A stretch of DNA of 64,000 bases from a bacterium (lineage in GTDB: Bacteria; Zhuqueibacterota; Zhuqueibacteria; Residuimicrobiales; Residuimicrobiaceae), in NCBI GenBank assembly GCA_029565685.1, contig JAKQNR010000035.1, positions 124,001 through 188,000 of the forward strand, written 5' to 3'. The notes beneath the pieces are model-generated. The model had not been told where the DNA came from, ran no database searches, and saw only the letters and a program-made list of their open reading frames with translations. Numbering within the stretch: position 1 is the first letter of the stretch; each line of letters opens with the position of its first letter. Shown here piece by piece: positions 1-8,975 of the stretch. Position numbers and translations under genes: made by a program.

Positions 1-2
1 TC

Positions 3-1898
3 ATCTGGTACGGTGCGCCGAACCGCGTCATCCGCTATGCACCGGGTCAACGTCGGTCGGAGTTGACCGCTTTTCCAGCCCTCATCCGCCGTGTCGCCCT
101 GGCCGGCGATTCAGTCGTCTATTACGGCGCCGCGCTGTCCGGCCATCGTCTGCAAGACCCGGCAGCACAGCGTTTTCCGTTTCACGGCAATGCCCTGCGC
201 TTTGATTTTTCCGCCTCCTCCTATTTGAATCCGCGCGCAAACGCGTTCCGTACCCAGCTCGAGGGCTTTGATGCCGGCTGGTCGTCCTGGGGCCGTGAAA
301 CTCGGCGTGACTATACCAACCTTCCCCCTGGCAAATACCGCTTCCACGTGCAGGCGCGCAACATCTTTCAGCAGGAGAGCAAAGAAGATCTCTATGCCTT
401 CACCATCACCCCACCCTGGTATAGGACGTGGTGGGCCTGGCTGTTCTACCTGCTCTGCGCCGGCGGACTGATCTTTACGCTGGTCCGCGCCCGCACCCGG
501 CAGCTGGTAGAGCGCAGCCGAACGCTGGAAAAAATCGTGCAGGAGCGCACGGCCGAAATACAAGAGCAGAAAAACAACATCGAGCAGCTCAGCCTGATCG
601 GCCGCGAGATCACCGCGACCCTCTCGATCGGCAATATCATCCACACCATCTATGAAAACGTCAACCACCTGATGGATGCCTCCGTCTTCGGCATCGGCCT
701 CTACAATGAGGAAAATCAAACCCTCGATTTCCCCAGCACGACCGAGAAAAATGAGCTCCTGCCGCCTTACTCCCTTTCACTCTCGGACGAAAACCGCCTG
801 GCGGTCTGGTGCTTCAAGCATCAGAAAGAGGTGCTCATCAACGACTATGCCGAGGATTTCAGCGCCTATATCCAACAGCTTCAAGCTCCTGTCGCCGGTG
901 AGAATCCCCAGTCCATTCTCTACTTGCCCCTGACCTACAAGGAGAAGCGCATCGGCGTCATCACCGCGCAGAGTTTTAATAAAAATGCCTATACGGATTA
1001 CCATCTCAATATGCTGCGCAACCTGGCCACTTACAGCGCCATCGCCCTGGAAAACGCCGATGCCTACCGTCAGGTGAATGAACTGCTCGCCGACCTCAAG
1101 AACACCCAGGAAAAACTGGTCACTCAGTCCAAACTGGCTGCTCTTGGCGCCCTCACCGCCGGCATTGCCCACGAGATTAAAAATCCCCTCAACTTTGTCA
1201 ACAATTTCGCCGAGCTCATCACCGATCTGGTCATCGAACTGCGGCAGGTGCTGACTGCACAAATAGGCCGGGCGGCGACGGAAAAAAATTCTGAGGCCAT
1301 GGAGATTCTGGATACCTTGCAGCAGAACGCCGCCAAGATCATCGAGCATGGTAAGCGGGCGGACAGCATCGTCAAGAGCATGCTGCAACACTCCCGCGGC
1401 AAATCGGATGAGCGCCAGCCCACTGATATCAACGCTATGCTGGCAGAGGATATCAACCTGGCCTACCACGGCATGCGCGCTCAAGACAGCACCTTTAACA
1501 TCAAGTTCGAAACCGATTTGGATCCCGCGGTCGGCAAATTAAATATCGTCCCTCAGGACGTGAGCCGCGTCTTTCTCAACATCATCACCAACGGCTGCTA
1601 CGAGGCCCATCGCAAGAAACAGGAACAAAACGGCGAGTTCGCGCCGAAGCTCTCGGTTAAAACCCGCAACCTGGGGAATCTGGTCGAGGTGCGCATCCGC
1701 GACAACGGCAACGGAATTCCGCTTGCGATCAGAGAAAAGCTTTTCACCCCCTTTTTCACCACCAAGCCGCCCGGCAAGGGCACAGGTCTCGGCCTGTCGA
1801 TCAGCTACGACGTCATCGTGCATCAGCACGGCGGCCAACTGTATTTTGAATCCGAAGAAGGCCAATTCGCAGAATTTATAATTCACTTGCCCCAATAA
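3..1898 (+). CDS. Sensor histidine kinase, C-terminal part (Y_Y_Y / GAF / HisKA / HATPase), cut by window start
   Basis: The frame is open from base 3, so the 5' end lies outside the window; 631 residues are visible. They read as the end of a two-component-regulator beta-propeller ([15 protein letters not shown]), a Y_Y_Y domain ([11 protein letters not shown] ... [11 protein letters not shown]), one membrane helix ([19 protein letters not shown]), a coiled coil, a GAF-like domain, and a kinase core. The H-box is [12 protein letters not shown] (His at visible residue about 390). The ATPase domain has an N-box-like [18 protein letters not shown] and [11 protein letters not shown]. The enzyme should autophosphorylate on His in response to a periplasmic signal. 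A receiver-PP2C protein starts 21 bases downstream and is the likely phosphorylation partner. The family assignment is firm; the signal is unknown. Confidence 0.93.
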   Translation: MWYGAPNRVIRYAPGQRRSELTAFPALIRRVALAGDSVVYYGAALSGHRLQDPAAQRFPFHGNALRFDFSASSYLNPRANAFRTQLEGFDAGWSSWGRETRRDYTNLPPGKYRFHVQARNIFQQESKEDLYAFTITPPWYRTWWAWLFYLLCAGGLIFTLVRARTRQLVERSRTLEKIVQERTAEIQEQKNNIEQLSLIGREITATLSIGNIIHTIYENVNHLMDASVFGIGLYNEENQTLDFPSTTEKNELLPPYSLSLSDENRLAVWCFKHQKEVLINDYAEDFSAYIQQLQAPVAGENPQSILYLPLTYKEKRIGVITAQSFNKNAYTDYHLNMLRNLATYSAIALENADAYRQVNELLADLKNTQEKLVTQSKLAALGALTAGIAHEIKNPLNFVNNFAELITDLVIELRQVLTAQIGRAATEKNSEAMEILDTLQQNAAKIIEHGKRADSIVKSMLQHSRGKSDERQPTDINAMLAEDINLAYHGMRAQDSTFNIKFETDLDPAVGKLNIVPQDVSRVFLNIITNGCYEAHRKKQEQNGEFAPKLSVKTRNLGNLVEVRIRDNGNGIPLAIREKLFTPFFTTKPPGKGTGLGLSISYDVIVHQHGGQLYFESEEGQFAEFIIHLPQ

Positions 1899-1919
1899 AC
1901 ATCTTATCAGGAGTAGACC

Positions 1920-3086
1920 ATGCCCGCTACTATCCTGGTTGTGGATGATGAACCGGACCTGGAACAGCTCATCCTGCAAAAATTCCGCAAACAGATTCGC
2001 GAGGGAGTTTTCACCTTCAAATTCGCCGGCAACGGCGTTCAGGCCCTCGAACGTCTTGCGGAGGACGATGCGATCGATCTGGTCCTGACCGATATCAACA
2101 TGCCCGAGATGGACGGCCTCACCCTATTGAACCGCATCAAGGAGCAGGAGAACCCTCTGCTTCGCTCCGTCATCGTCTCCGCTTACGGGGATATCGAGAA
2201 CATCCGCACGGCGATGAACCGCGGCGCTTTCGATTTTATCATCAAGCCCATCGACCTTAACGATCTCGAAATCACCATCGACAAATCGCTGAAGGACCTC
2301 CGGGTGCTCAAGGAGGCGATCCAGTCGCGGGATCAACTGATGTTCATCAAGCATGAGCTGGGCATCGCCACGGAGATTCAAACCTCGATTCTGCCCAAAG
2401 TTTTTCCCCCTTTTCCCGATCGCAAAGAGTTCGATATCTATGCGAAGATGATCCCGGCCCGCGAGGTAGGCGGCGATCTGTATGATTTTTTTCTGATCGA
2501 CAAGTCGCGCGTCGGCGTCATCATTGGCGATGTCTCCGGCAAAGGCATCCCCGCGGCGATGTTCATGGCGGTGAGTAAAACTCTGCTCAAGGCCACGGCG
2601 CTCAAAGGAATCCCCCCGGACTCTTGTCTCGAGAGCGTCAACAAGGTGCTGGTCGACGAGAGCCTGCCCTCGATGTTCGTTACGGTGTTTTATGGCATCT
2701 TTGATACGCGCAATGGTTCGTTCGAGTACTGCAATGGAGGCCATAATCTTCCCTATGTCATCGGCAGGGAGGGGCAGGTCCGTCAGCTCGACAACCGAGG
2801 CGGGGTCTTCCTCGGAGCTCTGAAAAGTCTCGAGTATGAATCCAACGTCATCATGCTCCAACCCGGGGAGACCCTCTTTTTAATAACCGACGGCATCACG
2901 GAGGCGATGAATAACGCAGAGGAGATGTTCGGTGAGAAACGGACTAAAGAGTCCCTGAGGGCGCACTCTGGCGAAGCCCTGAATCTGCTGGTGGATCAGG
3001 TGATCAGGGATGCGCAGGCTTTTTCATACCCGCAGGAACAGTCCGACGACATGACCTGCCTGGCGCTGCGCTATTTCGGCAAATAG
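1920..3086 (+). CDS. Response regulator with PP2C-type (SpoIIE/RsbU) serine phosphatase output domain
   Basis: This 388-residue protein begins with a receiver domain: acidic pair D9-D10, phospho-acceptor D58 in LVLTDINMPEMDG, S87 and K109. A linker helix leads to a SpoIIE-type PP2C phosphatase with the metal-binding signatures EVGGDLYDFF, IGDVSGKGIPAAMF, LITDGITEA and EQSDDMTCLAL. Proteins of this build dephosphorylate anti-sigma antagonists in partner-switching pathways. No STAS antagonist or HPK-type anti-sigma kinase gene lies nearby, so the target must be elsewhere. It follows the sensor kinase by 21 bases with a GGAG sequence upstream of the ATG, consistent with an operon and a direct phosphorelay. 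Confidence 0.93.
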   Translation: MPATILVVDDEPDLEQLILQKFRKQIREGVFTFKFAGNGVQALERLAEDDAIDLVLTDINMPEMDGLTLLNRIKEQENPLLRSVIVSAYGDIENIRTAMNRGAFDFIIKPIDLNDLEITIDKSLKDLRVLKEAIQSRDQLMFIKHELGIATEIQTSILPKVFPPFPDRKEFDIYAKMIPAREVGGDLYDFFLIDKSRVGVIIGDVSGKGIPAAMFMAVSKTLLKATALKGIPPDSCLESVNKVLVDESLPSMFVTVFYGIFDTRNGSFEYCNGGHNLPYVIGREGQVRQLDNRGGVFLGALKSLEYESNVIMLQPGETLFLITDGITEAMNNAEEMFGEKRTKESLRAHSGEALNLLVDQVIRDAQAFSYPQEQSDDMTCLALRYFGK

Positions 3087-3108
3087 AGCTCGCAGGGGGA
3101 AAGGAGAT

Positions 3109-3666
3109 ATGTCTGTTTATAACGGTCAGACGGAAAAAGCTTCCCTTTTCCCTGTTAAAAACGTTGAGGAGAAAATGGAAAAAACCGTATATCTTGGCTA
3201 TTATGAAAAAAAGACGTTAAAATGGTCTCTCTTTGGCTATGTTCTAGGCCTGGTCGCGATGAGCGCAACGACGATCCGCATGATCATGGCGCACGATCCG
3301 GATCTGCCCTGGTTCCTCGCTTTTTTCCTAGGGGCTGCGTCTCTGGGCATTATTTACAGGATATTGATCTACGTCAAAGGATTACCCCGCATTACCGTGG
3401 CGGATAAAAGCCTGACCCTGCTTCAAAGCGTCCTCTCCAAGCCGGTCAGGATTCCAGCGGTGGAGATCGATCAGCTGCAATTTCATCCTTCGCGAATTCA
3501 GCTTTATCTAAAAGGCCGAGGCGGCAAACCCATCGCCCTGACCCCGAGCACCTATGAGGAGACCAGGCGGCTCAAGGAGCTGTTGCGCACCTTTGCATCG
3601 GCCAATGGCGTTGCTTTCAGCGAAACGGCCTCACCGACATCGTCCGCCAAAGCACCGTCGCGCTGA
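3109..3666 (+). CDS. Small membrane protein with two TM helices and a PH-like cytoplasmic tail
   Basis: The protein has 185 residues. Two hydrophobic segments are visible (about residues 43-63, GYVLGLVAMSATTIRMI, and 70-92, WFLAFFLGAASLGIIYRIL). A soluble beta-rich tail follows (RITVADKSLTLLQ ... IQLYLKGRGGKPIALTP) that resembles bacterial PH/YdbT-like folds, but no family is recognised with certainty. The start is supported by AAGGAG six bases upstream. An internal ATG at 3175 (MEKTVYLGYY) also has GAGGAG ahead of it and would remove a disordered 22-residue head. It lies 22 bases after the receiver-PP2C gene and probably shares its transcript. Function unknown. Confidence 0.7.
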   Translation: MSVYNGQTEKASLFPVKNVEEKMEKTVYLGYYEKKTLKWSLFGYVLGLVAMSATTIRMIMAHDPDLPWFLAFFLGAASLGIIYRILIYVKGLPRITVADKSLTLLQSVLSKPVRIPAVEIDQLQFHPSRIQLYLKGRGGKPIALTPSTYEETRRLKELLRTFASANGVAFSETASPTSSAKAPSR

Positions 3667-3711
3667 TCTCTCTTCCCTTTCTTCTATCGCGGCTGCGGCC
3701 GTTCTGCCGGA

Positions 3712-4197
3712 TCAGGAATGATCGGTTCCGGCGAAGCCGAACAGCGTTGCCGTCTTTTCTTGGCGGTAATCAAAAATACGCGCCAACTTGCGATGGACCC
3801 AAAGCCGGTCCACCAGATCACCGAGAAAGCCAAAGCCGATCACATAGGTGATCCTGTCGACCAGCCGGACGCCATCTCCCTCCGGGATAAAATGGTGCTC
3901 GTGATGCCAGAGTTTGTAAGGCCCCAAACGCTGCTCGTCGACGAAAAAGCTTTTGTCGCGTACATGGGTGATCTCGGTCACCCACCTGGACCAGATCCCC
4001 TTGATAAAACGGACGCGGTATTCAATGATCTGACCCTCGTACATCGTTTCAGCGATCTCGCCGACGATGCGGAAGGAAAGCTCATCCGGCGTAAGGGCGT
4101 CGAGATTGCGCGGGGTGGAAAAAAAGTCCCAAACCTCTTCCAAGGAGGCCCGGACCACTTGCTGCCGGCGTAAAGTGTGAATCACAAGACACCTCAT
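3712..4197 (-). CDS. SRPBCC-fold ligand-binding protein (COG4276-like)
   Basis: A 161-residue soluble protein with the START/SRPBCC pattern: an opening beta strand, ASLEEVWDFFSTPRNLDALTP, then strands with IIEYRVRF, WVTEITHV and FFVDEQRLGPYKLWHHEHHF, ending in a long amphipathic helix. This subfamily is a small hydrophobic-ligand-binding or cyclase-like fold without an assigned reaction. The ATG at 4197 has no good ribosome site; a GTG four codons later is preceded by AGGTG and is an alternative start. It stands alone, converging with the plus-strand operon on its left and diverging from the ABC ATPase on its right. Confidence 0.8.
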   Translation of the reverse strand: MRCLVIHTLRRQQVVRASLEEVWDFFSTPRNLDALTPDELSFRIVGEIAETMYEGQIIEYRVRFIKGIWSRWVTEITHVRDKSFFVDEQRLGPYKLWHHEHHFIPEGDGVRLVDRITYVIGFGFLGDLVDRLWVHRKLARIFDYRQEKTATLFGFAGTDHS

Positions 4198-4591
4198 GGG
4201 TTGGTAAAAGGCTATGTAGCCTAAACCCGGAAAATAAGGATTTTATTTCCAATTGGCGCTGTTCAGGCGACTAGCGTGTTTAAACGGCGTTTTTTCATGG
4301 AGAGCATAGAGGCGTCAAACAATACCCCCTATCCTGTTTTATTCATTTTGCAAATGTTTGCTGAATAATACCGGGAACAAGAGAGATAGATGCCTGATGG
4401 TCCTCTTGTCATCCGGGCATCGGCCGCGATCTCCCCTGGCCTTCCTTTCTTGATAAAAACTATTTTCATTTTAGATAAAAAAGCATAATTTAGGATGAGG
4501 TAAAAGGCATGTCAAGAACGAGGCGGCAGGCGTTCCATTCTTCATAAAACCACCTTGCCTTTCTTTTCGCAAATTGTTGCGGATGGATTTT
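4198..4591. other. Divergent intergenic region between the SRPBCC gene and the MlaF-like ATPase
   Basis: About 390 bases with no convincing gene. It is AT-richer than its surroundings and should hold the promoters of both flanking genes. One candidate plus-strand promoter (4450-4477) is listed separately. No tRNA, repeat or riboswitch fold was recognised. Confidence 0.6.
4450..4477 (+). promoter_or_regulatory. Candidate sigma-70-type promoter for the MlaF-like ATPase
   Basis: TTGATA and TAGATA are separated by 16 bases in an AT-rich stretch about 115 bases upstream of the ATPase start. The match to consensus is fair and the spacing slightly short, so this is tentative. Confidence 0.35.
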
Positions 4592-5347
4592 ATGGATCAG
4601 CAAGACAGAACGATGAACCTAGCAATGGTTCGGGTGCAGGATCTCACCAGCGGCTATGAAGAATCCGAGGTGTTGAAGGAAATCACCATGTCGGCGCGGC
4701 GCGAACGGATCACAGCGATCCTCGGCGCCAGCGGCTGCGGCAAGACAACGCTGCTGAAGCATTTCATCCGGCTCTATCAGCCGTGGCGCGGCTCCATCCA
4801 TCTGTTCGGTCACGACATCACCGCCATGGACGAAAACGAGTTCAACCGGTTGCTGCACAAGGTGGGAGTGCTGTTTCAGAACGGAGCGCTGCTGAACTCG
4901 ATGTCCGTGGCGGAGAACGTCGCCATTCCCCTGGAGCAGCATACAGACCTCCCCAGAGAGATCATCAGCCGGCTGGTTCAGGTGAAACTGGGGTTGATGG
5001 GACTGAACTATGCGTCGGAAAGGTTGCCGTCCGAATTGAGCGGCGGAATGCGCAAGCGGGCGGCGCTGGCGCGGGCGCTGGCGTTGGATCCGCCGTTGCT
5101 GCTGTGCGACGAGCCGACCTCTGGGCTGGACCCCATCACCACCGCATCCCTGGATGAGCTGATCGTCAAGCTGCGCGATCAGCTGGGCATCACTGTGATC
5201 ACCGTGTCGCACGATGTGGCCAGCATTCAGCGCATCGCAGAGCATGTAGTGTTTCTGGATAAGGGGCGGTTGCTCTTTGAAGGATCGCTGGCGCAGGCAA
5301 AAAAATCGGGGATCCAACTGATAGAGGAGTTCTTTGCCAAAGGATGA
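4592..5347 (+). CDS. ABC transporter ATP-binding protein, MlaF/Ttg2A type
   Basis: A 251-residue ABC ATPase. Walker A is GASGCGKTT (about residues 45-53), the signature is LSGGMRKRAALARAL, Walker B is LLLCDEPTSGLDP, and the switch is TVSHD. The Q-loop region LFQNGALLNSMSVAENVA with PLEQHTDL is the hallmark of the Mla/Ttg2 retrograde phospholipid transporters. MlaF works with an MlaE permease and an MlaD MCE protein; neither is adjacent, so partners would have to be encoded elsewhere. Several in-frame starts exist (TTG 4574, ATG 4583, 4592, 4613); 4592 is chosen because GGATGG precedes it. A hairpin follows the stop. Confidence 0.88.
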   Translation: MDQQDRTMNLAMVRVQDLTSGYEESEVLKEITMSARRERITAILGASGCGKTTLLKHFIRLYQPWRGSIHLFGHDITAMDENEFNRLLHKVGVLFQNGALLNSMSVAENVAIPLEQHTDLPREIISRLVQVKLGLMGLNYASERLPSELSGGMRKRAALARALALDPPLLLCDEPTSGLDPITTASLDELIVKLRDQLGITVITVSHDVASIQRIAEHVVFLDKGRLLFEGSLAQAKKSGIQLIEEFFAKG

Positions 5348-5370
5348 GCCGTGGCGCAATCGTGGCGTGG

Positions 5371-5393
5371 CGCAATCCACCGGATTGCGTTTG
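5371..5393 (+). terminator. Hairpin after the MlaF-like gene, possible intrinsic terminator
   Basis: CGCAATCC and GGATTGCG form an 8-bp perfect stem with a 3-base loop, 23 bases after the stop codon, followed by TTTGT. The T-run is short, so termination may be weak. Confidence 0.5.
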
Positions 5394-5496
5394 TATGACT
5401 TGGGTCGTGGGTTTATGCAATAAAAGCACCAACGCCTCAGTACGCGCGGCAAATCCAAAACTAAAGTTGAACGGCCAGGATTCAATGCAAAAGTTG

Positions 5497-5550
5497 CCTA
5501 TGCATTCTGTAATGGGGATTTAATGCGCAAGTTTTTACAGTTTGCATAGG
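5497..5550. repeat. Long imperfect inverted repeat in the convergent intergenic region
   Basis: Arms 5497-5512 (CCTATGCATTCTGTAA) and 5535-5550 (TTACAGTTTGCATAGG) pair at 14 of 16 positions around a 22-base loop. It lies between the 3' ends of the ATPase and the rhamnosidase. Neither strand has a clear T-run directly after the stem, so it is not a standard terminator. Its role is unknown. Confidence 0.6.
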
Positions 5551-5637
5551 TTCCAACCCACCCCCTGTCCTCTCTCTGCAGCAAAAGACTGTTCAATTAA
5601 ATCTTTGCCAAAATATTCGATCTATCTATGTTCCTGG

Positions 5638-8379
5638 TCACTCGCAGGGAAAAGTCAGATTATACGTCCCCGATCCCAGTTCAAGCACCACGTCCGAACC
5701 TTTCTGTTCAGAGGCGATCACGCCGTCCACCTTGCCGAGTTTTTTCACCCCTTCCTTCACTCCATCGAGCTGCGTGTTGGGCAAAATCGCCGTCGCCGTG
5801 GTATTGGGCGGAACCACCAGGTTCAGCCGCATCTTTTTGTCCTTGAGCTCCCAACCGCAGGCCACTGGCCCATACAGAGAGCGGACCTCTGCTTTCGCCT
5901 GAGTCAAACCGCCGCCCGGATGCGGCTGAAAGAGGATGTGCTTATAACCGGGCTGATTCGGATCGATCTCTACGCCGGCCACAAAACGATAGAGCCATTC
6001 ACCAATAGCCCCATAGGCGTAATGGTTAAAGGAGTTCATGCCGGCATCCTGAAAAGAGCCGTCGGCCTTGATGCCGTCCCATCGCTCCCAGATCGTGGTG
6101 GCGCCTTTGGTGATGGGATACAACCAGGACGGATACTCTTTGCGATTAAGCAGCATGAAGGCTTCTTTAAAATAACCGTTATCGCTCAACACCGGGCACA
6201 CCAAGGGTGCGCCGACAAAGCCAGTGGTAATGTGCTTGAACCTGTTGACGTCGTCCGCCAGCCGTTTAGCGGCGATGGGACGCAGCGCTTCCGGCAGCAG
6301 TTCAAAAGCCAAAGCCAGGCTGTAGGCGGTCTGAGTGTTGGAGCTCACGCGGCCGTTCGGGGTGACAAATTCATCCATGAACACCTTTTTAACCTTGGCC
6401 AGCAGATCGGCGTAATACGCCGCATCCTCCTTTTTGCCGAGTAAGACGGCGGTCCGCTGCACCAGATCGGTGGAGCGGGCGAAATAAGCCTGGCAGATCA
6501 AATCCTTATCTGTGGTGGCGCCGGGATAATCCGAGCGGTCTGTGGCAAAGGCCAGCCAGTCGCCAAAAGCGAAATCCGTGTTCCAGAAATAAGTGTCCCC
6601 CGCTTTGCGGGCCATGTAATCCACCCAAGCTTTCATACTGGGATACTGCTGTTGCAGAATGCGGGTGTCGCCGTAGCAGAGATAAACCGTCCAGGGCACG
6701 ATCACCGCCGCGTCGGCCCATGCCGCAGAACCTGCGTTGTCTTTCGGATCGTCCTTATTCAGCACATTGGGAATGACGTGGGGCACTGCGCCGCTGGCCT
6801 TCTGATCCAGCGCCAGGTCTTTGAGCCATTTGGTATAAAAAGAGGCGACGTTTGCGTTAAAGCAGGCGGTGCGGCAGAACACCTGCGCATCGCCGGTCCA
6901 GCCCAACCGCTCGTCGCGCTGCGGACAATCCGTCGGCACGTCGACAAAATTGCCGTGCTGTCCCCACTGAATGTTGTGTTGCAGTTGATTCAACATCGGT
7001 TCCGAGCAGGAGAACGCGCCGCTCGGTTCATAGCCGGAGCGTACCACCACACCGGTCAGATTGATGTCCGTGAGGTCGCCGGGCGAATTCTGCACCCGCA
7101 CATAGCGGAAGCCATGAAAAGTGAATCGTGGCTCATAGAGCTGTTCGCCGCTGCCGTCGAGGACAAATGTATCGGTCTGTTTGGCGGCGCGCAGATTATC
7201 CAGATAGACGTTGCCGTCGCGGTCCAGCACTTCAAAAAACGTCAAACGCACCGTAGTGCCGGCCGGTCCCTTGACGCGCATGCGCACCCAGCCGACCATG
7301 TTCTGCCCCATATCCACCACGCTTTCGCCCTGAGGCGTCTTGAAGGCGCGCACCACCTTGATCTCTGCGGCTTTGATAATCGGCGGACCTTGCGGCGCCA
7401 CCAAGGCGACTGCCGGCGCCGGTTTGATCCGCACTGGTTTCCAATCCTCAGCCGGATAGCCGGCGGTGCTCCATCCCTTTCTCTCCAGGCGGCTGTCATA
7501 GCATTCGCCGTGATAAATATCATTGGCAAGGATCGGGCCGGTCGAACAGGCCCAGCTCCCGTCCGTGACCACCCAATCGCTGCTGCCGTCGCGGTAGAGG
7601 ATGCGCATCTGCATGAGCAGCGCCGGTGATTTGCCATAGGTGCCGCGCTGACCGCTGAATCCCAACGAGCCGCTGTACCAGCCGTCACCCAGCAAAACGC
7701 CCACCGCATTGGCGCCGGACTTGAGCAACGGGGTGATGTCATAGGTCTGATACTGCACGCGCTTATCATAGGCGGTCCACCCCGGTGTGAGCACCTGGTC
7801 GCCGACCTTTTTGCCGTTCAACTCCATTTCATAGAGACCAAGGGCGGTCACCCAGGCTCGGGCTGAAATCACACCGCTTTTTACGATAAATTCTTTGCGC
7901 AGCATAGGGCTGGGAGAGCTTTTGCCGCCGTCGGCAGGCGGTTCCGCTTCGATCCACGATGCCTTCCAGTCGCTTTTCTCCAACAGACCCATCTCCCAAA
8001 AGGCAACCGCGCTCCAGGGGGAAGCCTTGCCGTTTTGGTCCCATACGCGCACCTGCCAGTAATAGCGCGCGCCCGTGGTCAGCGCCGGACCTTCATAGAC
8101 CACATGAGTAGAAGCGTCCGATGCCACCTTGCCAGAGTCCCAAACCAGTCCTTTGGATTTCTCCAATGCCGCAGCGCTGGCCGCCACGCGGATCTGATAT
8201 GCGGATTGGCCGACGCCCCGCTGATCGGACAACAGTTGCCAAGCCAGGCGGGGGTGCATTTCGTCAATGCCCAAAGGATCTGACTTGTATTCGGTGGTAA
8301 GTTGGGTGACGGTCAGATGGGATTTGCCAAACAGCGCCACTGTGAAAACCAGCAGCAGAATCAGGAACGGACACTTCAT
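5638..8379 (-). CDS. Secreted alpha-L-rhamnosidase, glycoside hydrolase family 78
   Basis: A 913-residue protein with an N-terminal signal peptide (MKCPFLILLLVFTVALFG). The order is an N-terminal fibronectin/beta-sandwich (DEMHPRLAWQL ... YYWQVRVWD), further beta domains (KASWIE, DMGQNMVGWVRMRVKG), the (alpha/alpha)6 catalytic barrel and a C-terminal beta domain. Family motifs are clear: DCPQRDERLGWTGDAQ near residue 486, whose Glu is the expected general acid, and TTIWERWDG near residue 763, whose Glu is the expected base. The enzyme should release terminal alpha-L-rhamnose from plant or microbial glycans outside the cytoplasm. It sits 80 bases downstream of the small Rho-N-like gene. Confidence 0.95.
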   Translation of the reverse strand: MKCPFLILLLVFTVALFGKSHLTVTQLTTEYKSDPLGIDEMHPRLAWQLLSDQRGVGQSAYQIRVAASAAALEKSKGLVWDSGKVASDASTHVVYEGPALTTGARYYWQVRVWDQNGKASPWSAVAFWEMGLLEKSDWKASWIEAEPPADGGKSSPSPMLRKEFIVKSGVISARAWVTALGLYEMELNGKKVGDQVLTPGWTAYDKRVQYQTYDITPLLKSGANAVGVLLGDGWYSGSLGFSGQRGTYGKSPALLMQMRILYRDGSSDWVVTDGSWACSTGPILANDIYHGECYDSRLERKGWSTAGYPAEDWKPVRIKPAPAVALVAPQGPPIIKAAEIKVVRAFKTPQGESVVDMGQNMVGWVRMRVKGPAGTTVRLTFFEVLDRDGNVYLDNLRAAKQTDTFVLDGSGEQLYEPRFTFHGFRYVRVQNSPGDLTDINLTGVVVRSGYEPSGAFSCSEPMLNQLQHNIQWGQHGNFVDVPTDCPQRDERLGWTGDAQVFCRTACFNANVASFYTKWLKDLALDQKASGAVPHVIPNVLNKDDPKDNAGSAAWADAAVIVPWTVYLCYGDTRILQQQYPSMKAWVDYMARKAGDTYFWNTDFAFGDWLAFATDRSDYPGATTDKDLICQAYFARSTDLVQRTAVLLGKKEDAAYYADLLAKVKKVFMDEFVTPNGRVSSNTQTAYSLALAFELLPEALRPIAAKRLADDVNRFKHITTGFVGAPLVCPVLSDNGYFKEAFMLLNRKEYPSWLYPITKGATTIWERWDGIKADGSFQDAGMNSFNHYAYGAIGEWLYRFVAGVEIDPNQPGYKHILFQPHPGGGLTQAKAEVRSLYGPVACGWELKDKKMRLNLVVPPNTTATAILPNTQLDGVKEGVKKLGKVDGVIASEQKGSDVVLELGSGTYNLTFPCE

Positions 8380-8459
8380 CGTTTATTCTCCATAGTATAG
8401 GATGACAGAAGCGAATGAGGCTAGAGCCGCAGGAACGGCCGTACGATCGCGAGATAACG

Positions 8460-8783
8460 TTATACCATTTTCCGGCGCAGCTTGTTTTTCAAAAAATGAA
8501 TGCGGCCGCGAACGCGCTGCAGTCGGGCTTTATCCTTGGCGGCGATGGCCTCCTGCCGCCGTTTCTTCAACAGGTGGATTTCGGATTTGATCTGTGTTTT
8601 TTCAGGAATCTCCGCATGATGATGCGCGTGCGTGTCGATGCCGAGTGCTTTGCAGATGGCCACCAGCAGGTGTTCTTTGTTCAACTGCGTATAGCCCTGC
8701 ACCGCCTCGTGTTCAATGCCGGACGCGATCTTGCGCAGTTCGGCAACGGTCTTCCCTTTGAGCTCCTGATAGGTAAATGACAT
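8460..8783 (-). CDS. Small Rho-N/SAP-like protein with basic C-terminal helix
   Basis: A 107-residue protein. Residues about 5-45 (LKGKTVAELRKIASGIEH ... KEHLLVAICKALGI) match the Rho termination factor N-terminal / SAP-like helix-extended-loop-helix pattern. A short His-rich linker (THAHHHAEIPEK) follows, then a strongly basic helix (LLKKRRQEAIAAKDKARLQ ... KNKLRRK). It should bind nucleic acid. The start at 8783 is preferred over in-frame codons further upstream because GGAGG lies five bases before it. Similar stand-alone Rho-N proteins are common but uncharacterised. Confidence 0.8.
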   Translation of the reverse strand: MSFTYQELKGKTVAELRKIASGIEHEAVQGYTQLNKEHLLVAICKALGIDTHAHHHAEIPEKTQIKSEIHLLKKRRQEAIAAKDKARLQRVRGRIHFLKNKLRRKMV

Positions 8784-8975
8784 GGTAACCTCCATCAAGT
8801 AAAGTCCGGAACAAAGAAAAGTCCTGACATCAGCCGATACAAGTTGACAATGCCCCTGCCTAAAGATAACTAAAGTCGTTCAATCTTGCAAGCGCTTATT
8901 TGGCCGTTCGCGCCGCGCCGGTCTGCGGTCTGCGGCCGCGGTCCGGCTGCCGCTGCTCCTGCAGCCGTCAATCGC

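Noticed and set aside
8844-8872. TTGACA with a 17-base spacer on the plus strand
   Set aside because: The -10 (TAACTA) is poor and no plus-strand gene follows.
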